A stretch of DNA of 11,090 bases from Cyanobacteria bacterium UBA11372 (GTDB taxonomy: Bacteria; Cyanobacteriota; Cyanobacteriia; Cyanobacteriales; Aerosakkonemataceae): contig DNGG01000477.1 of NCBI GenBank assembly GCA_003486675.1, positions 7,024-18,113 on the forward strand. The letters are read 5' to 3'. A model generated the notes under the pieces. The model had not been told where the DNA came from. It ran no database searches and worked only from the letters and a program-made list of their open reading frames with translations. Shown in pieces: positions 4,742 to 11,090 of this stretch. The position numbers and the translations under genes are program-made. Position 1 is the first letter of the stretch. Each line of letters begins with the position of its first letter.

Positions 4742-5179
4742 TTACTGCTCAAGTTTGGAGATTGCATACAACTCGCGCCGCCAATCTCTGCCTTTACCTT
4801 TATTTCGTGCCTTGTATGTTGGTGTCAACGAGTGACAATTAGGACATAAGAGGCGGAGATTATCTGGCGAGTTGTTTTGCCAATTACCATCAATGTGGTC
4901 TACCTCAACCGGAATCTTGCCCGTATAGGGATTAACTTTGCACCATCCACACAAGGAACACTTTTCACCATCTCTGTCAATTAAATATCTCCGCACGTGT
5001 TTAGAGATGTTGCCATATTTGAGACTGACGCCGTTTTCTTGTCCGGATAGCCAAGACGCTACGTAAACTTTATATTGATGTTCGTGCTGGCATTTGTTAT
5101 CGCAGTACTTATCTACTGCTCTTTTGGTTTCCCGACTACAGTTTAAGCATTGCAGTCTGGGTTTTTTCGGCATTGGCAT
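4742..5179 (-). CDS. Small HNH endonuclease
   Basis: The protein has 145 aa and is a stand-alone HNH nuclease that would cut DNA using a metal bound at its HNH site. Two zinc ligand pairs frame the motif: Cys74/Cys77 (CSLC) and Cys112/Cys115 (CPNC). Between them lie DHIDGNWQNNSPDNLRLLC with the first catalytic His95 and Asn107, and His116 follows the second pair. An additional N-terminal knuckle, Cys11/Cys14 with Cys26/Cys30, probably binds a second zinc. The tail is rich in Lys and Arg. The family includes phage, restriction and homing-type enzymes; the length and absence of a methylase or intron give no hint which. GAGG lies 7 nt before the ATG at 5177-5179, supporting this start over the ATG two codons later. 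It points towards the tRNA gene and is divergent from leuC by 123 bp. Confidence 0.88.
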   Translation of the reverse strand: MPMPKKPRLQCLNCSRETKRAVDKYCDNKCQHEHQYKVYVASWLSGQENGVSLKYGNISKHVRRYLIDRDGEKCSLCGWCKVNPYTGKIPVEVDHIDGNWQNNSPDNLRLLCPNCHSLTPTYKARNKGKGRDWRRELYAISKLEQ

Positions 5180-5302
5180 CGGTATACCTCGATTTATGGA
5201 ATGTCTTGCCTAATGTTTGAGAAATCCTTTCGGGCCAAGGGAGTCGGCTAAATTTTTGATACCATCAAAGATCCGAAGGCTAAAAGACCCGTTTAAGTAA
5301 GT

Positions 5303-6709
5303 ATGAGCAAAGGCACTCTGTTTGATAAAGTTTGGAATTTACACGCAGTTGGCACGCTACCGTCTGGACAGACGCAACTGTTTATTGGACTGCATCTGAT
5401 TCACGAAGTGACGAGTCCCCAAGCTTTTGCGATGTTACGGGAACGGGGTTTAAAGGTAATGTATCCAGAACGGACGATCGCTACGGTAGACCATATCGTT
5501 CCTACAGACAATCAGGCGCGTCCGTTTGTGGATGACCTGGCAGAGGAAATGATGCAGGCTCTGGAGCAGAGTTGTCAAGCAAATGGCATTACTTTTTACA
5601 ACATCGGTTCTGGGAATCAGGGTATTGTCCATGTCATAGCACCAGAGTTGGGACTGACTCAACCAGGGATGACTATTGCTTGTGGAGATAGTCATACTTC
5701 TACTCATGGTGCCTTTGGTGCGATCGCTTTTGGCATCGGTACCAGTCAAGTGCGCGATGTTCTCGCTTCCCAAACTCTCGCCCTGTCTAAATTAAAAGTC
5801 CGCAAAATAGAAGTCAACGGTACTTTAAAACCAGGTGTCTACGCCAAAGATGTTATTCTCCACATCATTCGCACTCTAGGAGTGAAAGGCGGCGTCGGAT
5901 ACGCATACGAATATGCAGGCACGACTTTCGAGCAAATGAGCATGGAAGAACGGATGACCATTTGCAATATGGCAATCGAAGGCGGTGCCAGATGCGGTTA
6001 CGTTAATCCGGATAGCGTGACTTACGAATACCTCAAAGGTAGGGATTTTGCACCGAAAGGCGAAGAGTGGGATAAAGCTGTTGCTTGGTGGGAATCGATT
6101 AAGAGCGATCGCGATGCCGAGTACGATGATGTAGTAGTTTTCGACGCCGCCGATATTCCTCCAACTGTTACCTGGGGAATTACACCAGGTCAAGGAATTG
6201 GCGTCAATCAAGTCGTACCAACTCCCGAAGAACTGCCGGAAGAAGATCGATTCATCGCCCAAGAAGCTTACCAATACATGGATTTGGCTCCCGGTCAACC
6301 CATCTGTGGTACTAAAGTCGATGTTTGCTTTATCGGCAGTTGCACCAACGGACGGATTAGCGATTTGCGCGAAGCTGCCAAAATTGCTCAAGGTCGTCAC
6401 GTTGCCCTTGGAATCAAAGCTTTCGTGGTTCCTGGTTCGGAACGGGTGAAGCAGCAAGCAGAAGCGGAAGGATTGGATAAAATCTTCCAAGCAGCAGGTT
6501 TTGAATGGCGCGAACCGGGATGTTCGATGTGTTTGGCAATGAATCCCGATAAACTTCAAGGCAGGCAAATCAGCGCTTCTTCTTCTAATCGCAACTTTAA
6601 AGGACGGCAAGGTTCCGCCTCTGGTCGCACCTTATTAATGAGTCCGGCGATGGTGGCAGCAGCAGCAGTCAAAGGCGAAGTGGCAGATGTGCGCGAGTTG
6701 CTGAATTAG
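5303..6709 (+). CDS. leuC: 3-Isopropylmalate dehydratase, large subunit
   Basis: The protein has 468 aa, within the normal LeuC length. With LeuD it isomerises 2-isopropylmalate to 3-isopropylmalate in leucine synthesis. It is aconitase-like, with a [4Fe-4S] cluster. The three cluster cysteines are visible: Cys347 in [10 protein letters not shown], and Cys407 and Cys410 in [11 protein letters not shown]. These are the same positions I recall for E. coli Leu[13 protein letters not shown] near residue 60 and [13 protein letters not shown] near 130 are the conserved substrate and iron-site blocks. The ATG at 5303 starts a normal [12 protein letters not shown]-terminus although no strong ribosome-binding site precedes it. 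No obvious promoter is supported; TTGATA at 5256-5261 is the best upstream hexamer. A palindrome cluster follows 10 bp after the stop. Confidence 0.97.
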   Translation: MSKGTLFDKVWNLHAVGTLPSGQTQLFIGLHLIHEVTSPQAFAMLRERGLKVMYPERTIATVDHIVPTDNQARPFVDDLAEEMMQALEQSCQANGITFYNIGSGNQGIVHVIAPELGLTQPGMTIACGDSHTSTHGAFGAIAFGIGTSQVRDVLASQTLALSKLKVRKIEVNGTLKPGVYAKDVILHIIRTLGVKGGVGYAYEYAGTTFEQMSMEERMTICNMAIEGGARCGYVNPDSVTYEYLKGRDFAPKGEEWDKAVAWWESIKSDRDAEYDDVVVFDAADIPPTVTWGITPGQGIGVNQVVPTPEELPEEDRFIAQEAYQYMDLAPGQPICGTKVDVCFIGSCTNGRISDLREAAKIAQGRHVALGIKAFVVPGSERVKQQAEAEGLDKIFQAAGFEWREPGCSMCLAMNPDKLQGRQISASSSNRNFKGRQGSASGRTLLMSPAMVAAAAVKGEVADVRELLN

Positions 6710-6719
6710 TCTGTTTCTT

Positions 6720-6836
6720 GTTACCAGGCAAGAGCCTGGTAACAAAGTTAAGGAGGCTCTGCCTCCGGTGACTAAAAATCGTTTTCCTAGGAGGCAGAGC
6801 CTCCACAATTGCGTTCCCAGGCTCGAGCCTGGGAAC
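6720..6836. repeat. Cluster of four palindromes between leuC and the kinase gene
   Basis: There are four self-complementary units. GTTACCAGGC/GCCTGGTAAC spans 6720-6743 with a 4-nt loop. GGAGGC/GCCTCC spans 6752-6766 and again 6790-6804, with loops TCT and AGA. GTTCCCAGGCTC/GAGCCTGGGAAC is a perfect 24-bp palindrome at 6813-6836. The two middle units are exact reverse complements of each other over 15 bp, so they can also pair as long arms. The first hairpin begins 10 bp past the leuC stop and could terminate it; the cluster also faces the 3' end of the minus-strand kinase gene at 6865. From memory, these palindrome words are widespread in filamentous cyanobacteria. Confidence 0.8.
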
Positions 6837-6864
6837 GAGAAAATCAGAAAAATGTTGGGTTTCG

Positions 6865-7410
6865 CTATCTAGTAACTAGCGACCAATTCAGCCGAAATTC
6901 ACCTGCTTGAAGGCGTTGATTTAACTCAATGAGAATATCTTCACTAGCGCTGACGTCCACATGAAATACATATCGCTCAAATTCCCCAAGATGGTTAAAT
7001 AGCGGATACATATGCCTGATAATTTCCTCGCTGGCAGGGTTGTTCAGACGTGTAGTTGCCCGCAAAATAGTTTCCTCTAGGGGTAGGCGAATCACAACGT
7101 AATTTACCGGACAGGTTAACGACTGAAATTCCGCCGCCAGCGTTGGCAGAAACCAAGGGCCAAAAATGCCATCTACGACTACGTCATAGTCACCCGTGGC
7201 ATAGGCAGAAGTAGCACGAGCGATCGCTAGCATTACCGTTGTATTCTGTTGATGTGCTGCTGGCAGAATTGGCGATATCTTTGGAGCGATGTAATCATAA
7301 AAATCATCGGCATGTAAGTGAACGCCCTTGGGTAATGCCTGCGCCAGTCGATGCGATAACGTTGTTTTTCCACTGCCAGGACACCCGGTAATAATGGTGA
7401 TAGATGCCAT
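6865..7410 (-). CDS. P-loop AAA/kinase-like ATPase, substrate unknown
   Basis: The protein has 181 aa and is a small nucleoside-triphosphate-binding enzyme. Walker A is GCPGSGKTT at residues 9-17. The segment HADDFYDYIAP (33-43) places an Asp pair where small P-loop kinases bind the phosphate acceptor, as in gluconate kinase or chloramphenicol phosphotransferase-like proteins. DYDVVVDGIFGPWF (74-87) is the probable Walker B-like strand. The segment IRLPLEETILRATTRLNNPASEE (107-129) resembles the LID-type arginine region, since it holds Arg117 and Arg121. The ATG at 7408-7410 follows only a weak CAGG. It lies on the opposite strand between leuC and leuD. I cannot name a substrate. Confidence 0.8.
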   Translation of the reverse strand: MASITIITGCPGSGKTTLSHRLAQALPKGVHLHADDFYDYIAPKISPILPAAHQQNTTVMLAIARATSAYATGDYDVVVDGIFGPWFLPTLAAEFQSLTCPVNYVVIRLPLEETILRATTRLNNPASEEIIRHMYPLFNHLGEFERYVFHVDVSASEDILIELNQRLQAGEFRLNWSLVTR

Positions 7411-7485
7411 GCGCGAACCTGTTGAATATTCCTGAGTATTGCAACATTAAACGATTAGGTGATTCCGAATCCACAATTCTTTTTT

Positions 7486-7494
7486 GAGGAGAAC
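7486..7494 (+). promoter_or_regulatory. Ribosome-binding site of leuD
   Basis: GAGGAG lies about 8 nt before the ATG at 7500-7502. It is among the clearest Shine-Dalgarno sequences in the window and fixes the leuD start. Confidence 0.7.
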
Positions 7495-7499
7495 AAACA

Positions 7500-8108
7500 A
7501 TGGTTAGCGAAGTTAAAACTGTTTCCGGACGCGGTATTCCCTTGGTGGGCGATGATATTGATACCGATCGGATTATTCCGGCTCGATTTTTGCGCTGCGT
7601 TACCTTTGATGGTTTGGGCGCACACGCTTTTGAAGATGATAGAAAGGCACTCAATGGACAACATCCGTTTGACCAATCGCAGTTTCAAGGGGCGCAAATT
7701 TTGGTAGTGAATCGTAACTTTGGCTGCGGATCGTCGCGGGAACACGCACCGCAAGCGATCGCCAAATGGGGCATTCAAGCTTTAATCGGTGAAAGCTTCG
7801 CCGAAATCTTTTTCGGCAATTGCGTCGCTATCGGCATTCCCTGCGTTACTGCTGATGCTTCAACTGTCAAGCAATTGCAAGAAATTTTAACATCCAATCC
7901 CCAAACACCGATGACAGTAAATTTGGAAACCATGCAAGTGCAATGCGGCGACTTTTCTGCCCCAATTTCAATGGGCGAAGGCGCTAAAAATATGTTCGTT
8001 TCTGGCACTTGGGATGCTTGCGGTCAGTTGTGCGATCGCGCCGACCAAATCCGCGCCACTGCTGCGAATCTGCCCTATATCAACTGGAGCAAATTAGCTG
8101 CCTCTTAG
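7500..8108 (+). CDS. leuD: 3-Isopropylmalate dehydratase, small subunit
   Basis: The protein has 202 aa, the usual LeuD length. It is the swivelling small subunit that forms the substrate pocket with Leu[14 protein letters not shown] (about residues 19-31) is the conserved N-terminal block. [17 protein letters not shown] (71-87) is the family signature, with the arginine of GSSRE contacting the substrate carboxylate. [10 protein letters not shown] follows, as expected. Its partner LeuC ends about 790 bp upstream on the same strand, so the two are not one tight operon here; a kinase gene on the other strand and palindromes lie between them. leuD therefore probably has its own promoter in 7411-7499, though I cannot identify it. 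Confidence 0.97.
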   Translation: MVSEVKTVSGRGIPLVGDDIDTDRIIPARFLRCVTFDGLGAHAFEDDRKALNGQHPFDQSQFQGAQILVVNRNFGCGSSREHAPQAIAKWGIQALIGESFAEIFFGNCVAIGIPCVTADASTVKQLQEILTSNPQTPMTVNLETMQVQCGDFSAPISMGEGAKNMFVSGTWDACGQLCDRADQIRATAANLPYINWSKLAAS

Positions 8109-8221
8109 GGTAATTGGTCATGGGTCAAAAACCAGTTTCTTCCCTAGCGGAAATCCAGTAGTAAAAGTATTGCTTGCTACCTCGTACAGGTGGGAACCGT
8201 AAAATTTCCTGACGCAAAGAA

Positions 8222-8263
8222 ACCGGGTTTCTTTCCTAGAAACCCGGTGCTAATTTTATTTTT
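8222..8263 (+). terminator. Probable intrinsic terminator after leuD
   Basis: ACCGGGTTTCT (8222-8232) pairs exactly with AGAAACCCGGT (8238-8248) around a 5-nt loop, followed by a T-rich run (TTTTATTTTTTATTT). This is the best intrinsic-terminator shape in the window. It shares its arm core with the hairpin at 2419-2451. Confidence 0.7.
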
Positions 8264-8347
8264 TATTTATATTTGACAATAAAAAAGGAAGGTGATAAAG
8301 TCAAGCCAAAACAAATAACAACCTTTCGATTTAGTCGGGTTTTAATT

Positions 8348-9067
8348 ATGAACAAAAACACAAAAATACTGGTCGCTGAAGCGATCGGTACTTTCGTATT
8401 GGTGTTCGGCGGATGCGGAAGTGCTGTTTTAGCGGGTAAACAAATAGGCTTTTTAGGAGTTTCGTTTGCCTTTGGTTTATCTTTGCTAATCATGGCTTAC
8501 ACCATCGGGGAAATTTCCGGGTGTCATATTAATCCAGCCGTGACAATTGGGTTAGTCGTTGCCAAAAAATTAGAGCCGCGTTTTGTGCCTTTTTACATAA
8601 TAGGGCAGATTGTAGGTGGAATTTTAGCGGGTGGCGTGTTGTATTTAATTGCCTCGGGAACGACTGGCTTTGATATTACTAAAGGATTTGCTACCAATGG
8701 ATTTGGGGAGCATTCTCCTGGAGGTTACGGTTTAGTTGCAGCAGCAATTACCGAGATTGTATTAACCGCATTTTTGCTGTTTACTATTATGGGAACGACC
8801 CATCCAAGATTCCCAGCAGGTTTTGGAGGTCTTTCTATCGGTTTGATGCTGGTGTTGATCCATTTGGTGGGTATTCCTGTAACCAACACATCAGTTAATC
8901 CTGCCAGAAGCATCGGTGTGGCAGTATTTCAAGGCGGATGGGCTATAGGACAATTGTGGTTGTTTATTGTCGCTCCGATTGTCGGTGCTGTTTTAGGAGT
9001 GTACGCTTACAAATTAATTAAGCCCGACGAAAGAGCGAGGAGTTATCAGGAAGAAGTCCCAGTCTAG
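8348..9067 (+). CDS. aqpZ: Aquaporin Z-type water channel
   Basis: The protein has 239 aa from the ATG at 8348. It is a six-helix major intrinsic protein of the inner membrane. Both NPA boxes are present: HINPAVT (NPA at 62-64) and TSVNPARS (NPA at 184-186). The selectivity-filter residues by alignment with E. coli AqpZ are Phe42, His172, Thr181 and Arg187. The small Thr and Arg with a large Phe and His fit a water channel rather than a glycerol facilitator, and no Asp-rich glycerol-type change is seen. A frame opens further upstream with TTG at 8273, adding 25 residues ([11 protein letters not shown] and so on) without membrane character. The ATG fits the family start better, although no clear ribosome-binding site precedes it. 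It follows the leuD terminator, so it is a separate transcript. Confidence 0.95.
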   Translation: MNKNTKILVAEAIGTFVLVFGGCGSAVLAGKQIGFLGVSFAFGLSLLIMAYTIGEISGCHINPAVTIGLVVAKKLEPRFVPFYIIGQIVGGILAGGVLYLIASGTTGFDITKGFATNGFGEHSPGGYGLVAAAITEIVLTAFLLFTIMGTTHPRFPAGFGGLSIGLMLVLIHLVGIPVTNTSVNPARSIGVAVFQGGWAIGQLWLFIVAPIVGAVLGVYAYKLIKPDERARSYQEEVPV

Positions 9068-9091
9068 GTATGGAATTTGGAGCGAGTAAGT

Positions 9092-9116
9092 ATAGGGTGG
9101 GGGTTACCCACCCTAT
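9092..9116. terminator. ATAGGGTGGG hairpin after the aquaporin gene
   Basis: ATAGGGTGGG (9092-9101) pairs exactly with CCCACCCTAT (9107-9116) around a 5-nt loop. It lies 25 bp past the aquaporin stop, a plausible terminator position, but has no long T-run. GGGTGGG palindromes of this type are, from memory, dispersed repeats in cyanobacteria. Confidence 0.55.
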
Positions 9117-9193
9117 TACTTGGATCAAGTTAGCTGCTGATTAGGATAATATAGCTTGCTATCGGTAAGGGGTAATAGTTCAGATTCTTCTCC

Positions 9194-9228
9194 AATTACC
9201 AATTACCCATTACCAATTACCCATTACC
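9194..9228. repeat. AATTACC/CATTACC heptamer array, 5 units
   Basis: Five heptamers run at 9194-9200, 9201-9207, 9208-9214, 9215-9221 and 9222-9228, alternating AATTACC and CATTACC. The array overlaps the 3' end of cynS: the minus-strand stop TAA (9224-9226) is inside the last unit. Confidence 0.88.
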
Positions 9229-9661
9229 ACTTTTTGTAGGGTAAGAATTTTCCAGACATGATGACTTTGACGCGATCGCCTTTAGGATCTTCTTCCTTTT
9301 CCACATCTAAGGTAAAGTCAATCGCGCTCATAATGCCGTCGCCAAACTTGTCGTGAATCACTGCCTTCAGCGGCATTCCATAAACTTGCATAATCTCGTA
9401 AAAGCGATAAATTAACGGGTCAGTTGGGACAACTGGTCCCAATCCTTTGAGGGGACATTCGGTTAATTCTTGCGCGTAAATTGGAGGAAGATCTAAAGCT
9501 TCGATTAGTTTCTTGGCTTCTTCTTCGGAAGCACTTGCTTGACGATAGATAACGGCGGCGATCCAAACTTCATCGCGGCCTAAGATTTTTTCCAAGTCAG
9601 AAAAAGAAATGTTCTTTTCTTTTTTTGCAGCTAACATTTGCTCGGTTACTTCTGGAAGCAT
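9224..9661 (-). CDS. cynS: Cyanate hydratase (cyanase)
   Basis: The protein has 145 aa, compared with about 156 in E. coli; the difference is at the N-terminus. It catalyses bicarbonate-dependent breakdown of cyanate to ammonia and CO2 as a decamer. The catalytic triad is visible as Arg86 ([12 protein letters not shown]), Glu89 and Ser112 (GIMSAIDF), a constant offset of 10 from E. coli Arg96, Glu99 and Ser122. The N-terminal part ([20 protein letters not shown]) is the helical region. GGAG lies 6 nt before the ATG at 9659-9661, confirming the start. It follows the sugar kinase gene on the same strand with a 125-bp spacer of heptamers, so co-transcription is possible but not shown. The stop codon falls in a heptamer array. 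Confidence 0.96.
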   Translation of the reverse strand: MLPEVTEQMLAAKKEKNISFSDLEKILGRDEVWIAAVIYRQASASEEEAKKLIEALDLPPIYAQELTECPLKGLGPVVPTDPLIYRFYEIMQVYGMPLKAVIHDKFGDGIMSAIDFTLDVEKEEDPKGDRVKVIMSGKFLPYKKW

Positions 9662-9678
9662 AAAAAACTCCGAAAAAA

Positions 9679-9727
9679 ATTGGGAATTGGGAATTGGTAA
9701 TTGGTAATTGGTAATTGGTAATTGGGA
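9679..9727. repeat. ATTGGTA/ATTGGGA heptamer array, 7 units
   Basis: Seven heptamers follow each other in exact phase from 9679. The first two are ATTGGGA, the next four are ATTGGTA, and the last is ATTGGGA. The orientation is opposite to that of the arrays at 9194-9228 and 9744-9778. It begins only 17 bp upstream of the cynS start and lies in the cynS leader. Confidence 0.9.
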
Positions 9728-9743
9728 TTTAATCTCAGTCTAA

Positions 9744-9778
9744 AATTACCCATTACCCATTACCTATTACCGATTACC
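9744..9778. repeat. NATTACC heptamer array, 5 units
   Basis: Five units are in exact phase from 9744 to 9778: AATTACC, CATTACC, CATTACC, TATTACC and GATTACC. It lies 8 bp past the stop of the sugar kinase gene. Together with 9679-9727 it makes an inverted pair that could form a long stem around a 16-bp centre. Confidence 0.88.
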
Positions 9779-9786
9779 CAAAGATA

Positions 9787-10761
9787 TTAATGCGATCGCA
9801 AGAACTCTTCCACTTGTAGGGCGGTAGGTTGGGCGGCGATCGCACCTGGTTTCATTGCTGTCATTGCTCCGACGGCACTAGCGTAAGCCACCATGTCCCT
9901 AGCGGTTCGCGGATCGGTTAAGGCTTTGATTCCTTTGAGGCAAATTTGGTGGATAATTCCGGCGACAAAGCCATCTCCGGCGCCCGTGGTATCCTCAGCT
10001 TTGACGGGGAAAGCAGGTAATCTACCTTCGTTTTCGTGGGCGAAGCAGAACGAACAACCCTTTTCCCCATCGGTGATCAGGACTCCTTCTAGGGAGTCGA
10101 AACGATCGGCGATCGCTTTGGCATCGGTAGTGCCAAATAGCAATTCGGCTTCTTCGAGGGAAAGCTTGACAAAATCAACGTGTTGGATTAATTTCAGGAT
10201 TGGTGCGGTGGCGGCGTTGGGATCGGGCCAAAACATGGGACGCCAGTTTATATCCACCAAGATTTTCAGATGATACTGCTCTGCTAATTCAATTGCCCTG
10301 GTAATAGCTTGTCGCGTTTGGGGGTAAGCGAGTTCGAGGGTACCGAGTACCAAAAATTCTGCCCGTTCAAATAGTTCTACCGGCAGTTGGTCAGCTTGCA
10401 GGAAGGCGTCGGCAAATTCTGTTGTATCGCGAGAGCCAAAACCGGCGAAACTGCGATCGCCTGCAAGACTTCGCAAAACGTAAACTTGGCGCGTCGGGGC
10501 GGTAGGATGACGCTGAACGCCAGTGCTATCTACTCCTATTTCCTCTAACAACTGTACAAGTGAGTTCCCCGCTTGATCGTGACCGACACAACCGATAAAG
10601 CCAGACGAGGTTCCCAATTTTACTAAAGCACAAGCTACATTCGCAGGCGCACCCCCTGGATAGGGAGTCCAAGACTCCACAGCGTTGAGGGAGCGACCTG
10701 GTTGATCTGCCAGACAGTCGAATAAAACTTCACCAAGGCAGAGAACGCGGGGATTTGTCAC
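9787..10761 (-). CDS. PfkB-family carbohydrate kinase, probably fructokinase
   Basis: The protein has 324 aa. Family signature 1 is PGGAPANVACALVKLG (residues 35-50). Signature 2 is DTTGAGDGFVAG (257-268), with Asp263 as the catalytic base of the GAGD anion hole. It starts with GEVLFD, the substrate-binding strand seen in fructokinases and ribokinases. GFGSRDTTEFAD and ILVDINWRPMFWPD further suggest fructokinase, which phosphorylates free fructose to fructose 6-phosphate after sucrose cleavage. Ribokinase or another sugar kinase is not excluded. The start codon is GTG (10759-10761), with AAGGAA about 8 nt upstream. The frame is complete and undamaged. Confidence 0.92.
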   Translation of the reverse strand: MTNPRVLCLGEVLFDCLADQPGRSLNAVESWTPYPGGAPANVACALVKLGTSSGFIGCVGHDQAGNSLVQLLEEIGVDSTGVQRHPTAPTRQVYVLRSLAGDRSFAGFGSRDTTEFADAFLQADQLPVELFERAEFLVLGTLELAYPQTRQAITRAIELAEQYHLKILVDINWRPMFWPDPNAATAPILKLIQHVDFVKLSLEEAELLFGTTDAKAIADRFDSLEGVLITDGEKGCSFCFAHENEGRLPAFPVKAEDTTGAGDGFVAGIIHQICLKGIKALTDPRTARDMVAYASAVGAMTAMKPGAIAAQPTALQVEEFLRSH

Positions 10762-10941
10762 GAGTAGGTTCCTTTTGTTGGATGTTACGCAAACAGGTTA
10801 AAAAAGTTGCAGCAAGTAGACAACCCCAAGACCCCAATATCCTTGCCTGAGTATATATCACCGCCAAGACAGAACATAAAACCCATGTCGTACAGTATTC
10901 TAAGGTTAGACTAGGTACATATACAGGTATAGGAAGCGATT

Positions 10942-11090
10942 ATGGCTGGTAACATTTCAGAATCCCCTGCATCCCTTTCAGAAAGGGAACTGCAAATCAT
11001 CGACCTAGTGGCGGCGGGCTTAACAAACCACGATATTGCCGAACAGCTGGAAATTAGCAAGCGCACTGTTGACAATCACATTAGCAACAT
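10942..11090 (+). CDS. LuxR-type HTH regulator, PedR-like, 5' part (3' end outside window)
   Basis: The gene starts with ATG at 10942 and runs off the right edge. The 49 visible residues contain SLSERELQIIDLVAAGLTNHDIAEQL and ISKRTVDNHISN, the LuxR/GerE DNA-binding domain. It begins within 13 residues of the start, with no receiver domain ahead of it. That layout fits the small cyanobacterial PedR-type regulators (about 90 aa), which act in light and photosynthetic electron-transport control and, in Synechocystis PedR, sense thioredoxin through a Cys in the part not visible here. AGGA lies about 7 nt before the ATG. The PedR assignment is inference; any small LuxR-type protein would look alike so far. 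Confidence 0.82.
   Translation, partial: MAGNISESPASLSERELQIIDLVAAGLTNHDIAEQLEISKRTVDNHISN

Noticed and set aside
5256..5286. TTGATA with a TAAAAG-like -10 upstream of leuC
   Set aside because: The spacer is 18-19 bp and the -10 is poor, so it is not strong enough to annotate as a promoter.
5876..6610. 244-aa open frame on the minus strand inside leuC
   Set aside because: It lies wholly within the certain leuC gene, shows no family motif, and its Phe, Ser and Cys-rich composition is what antisense of this gene would give.
8273..8347. Upstream TTG start for the aquaporin gene
   Set aside because: The 25 added residues are hydrophilic and unlike the family N-terminus, no ribosome-binding site precedes the TTG, and the ATG at 8348 gives the usual length.
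9679..9778. Possible CRISPR array
   Set aside because: The unit is 7 bp in direct head-to-tail tandem with no spacers, so it is a heptamer microsatellite-like repeat.

Overview
This is cyanobacterial chromosomal DNA. The palindrome GCGATCGC (HIP1) occurs 18 times by eye in 11 kb, tandem AATTACC/GGTAATT heptamers lie between genes, and several intergenic inverted repeats are of types common in filamentous cyanobacteria. The gene content (LeuC/LeuD, cyanase, a PedR-like LuxR regulator, MGRAGKAL-type small HTH proteins) fits the same source. The species cannot be fixed from this window.

Layout, left to right: the 3' end of asnS (+); a 531-bp repeat-rich gap holding a degenerate second copy of the 3' end of the next gene; a large FAD-dependent oxidoreductase (-); a strong hairpin; a small unrecognised protein of 86 aa (-); then, divergently, three tandem near-identical 80-81-aa HTH genes (+) on an exact 258-bp period, with a 26-bp palindrome in the divergent promoter region. 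Next come a 270-bp gap with two imperfect-palindrome elements and heptamers, a class I methyltransferase (-), tRNA-Thr(UGU) (-) and a small HNH endonuclease (-). leuC (+) follows, then a cluster of palindromes, an antisense P-loop kinase (-) and leuD (+). The right end carries an AqpZ-type aquaporin (+), cyanase cynS (-) bracketed by heptamer arrays, a PfkB-family sugar kinase, probably fructokinase (-), and the start of a PedR-like LuxR-type regulator (+), cut by the window end.

Most genes are independent housekeeping or accessory units. The clear functional pair is leuC and leuD, the two subunits of isopropylmalate isomerase in leucine synthesis. Here they are about 790 bp apart, with an opposite-strand kinase and palindromic repeats between them. 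cynS breaks cyanate down to ammonia and CO2.

I do not see a complete new defence or biosynthetic system. The best candidates for something undescribed are the tandem HTH triplet with its shared palindrome and divergent small protein, the heptamer repeats that contain the stop codons of two unrelated genes, and the palindrome-split duplicated tail of the FAD oxidoreductase gene.
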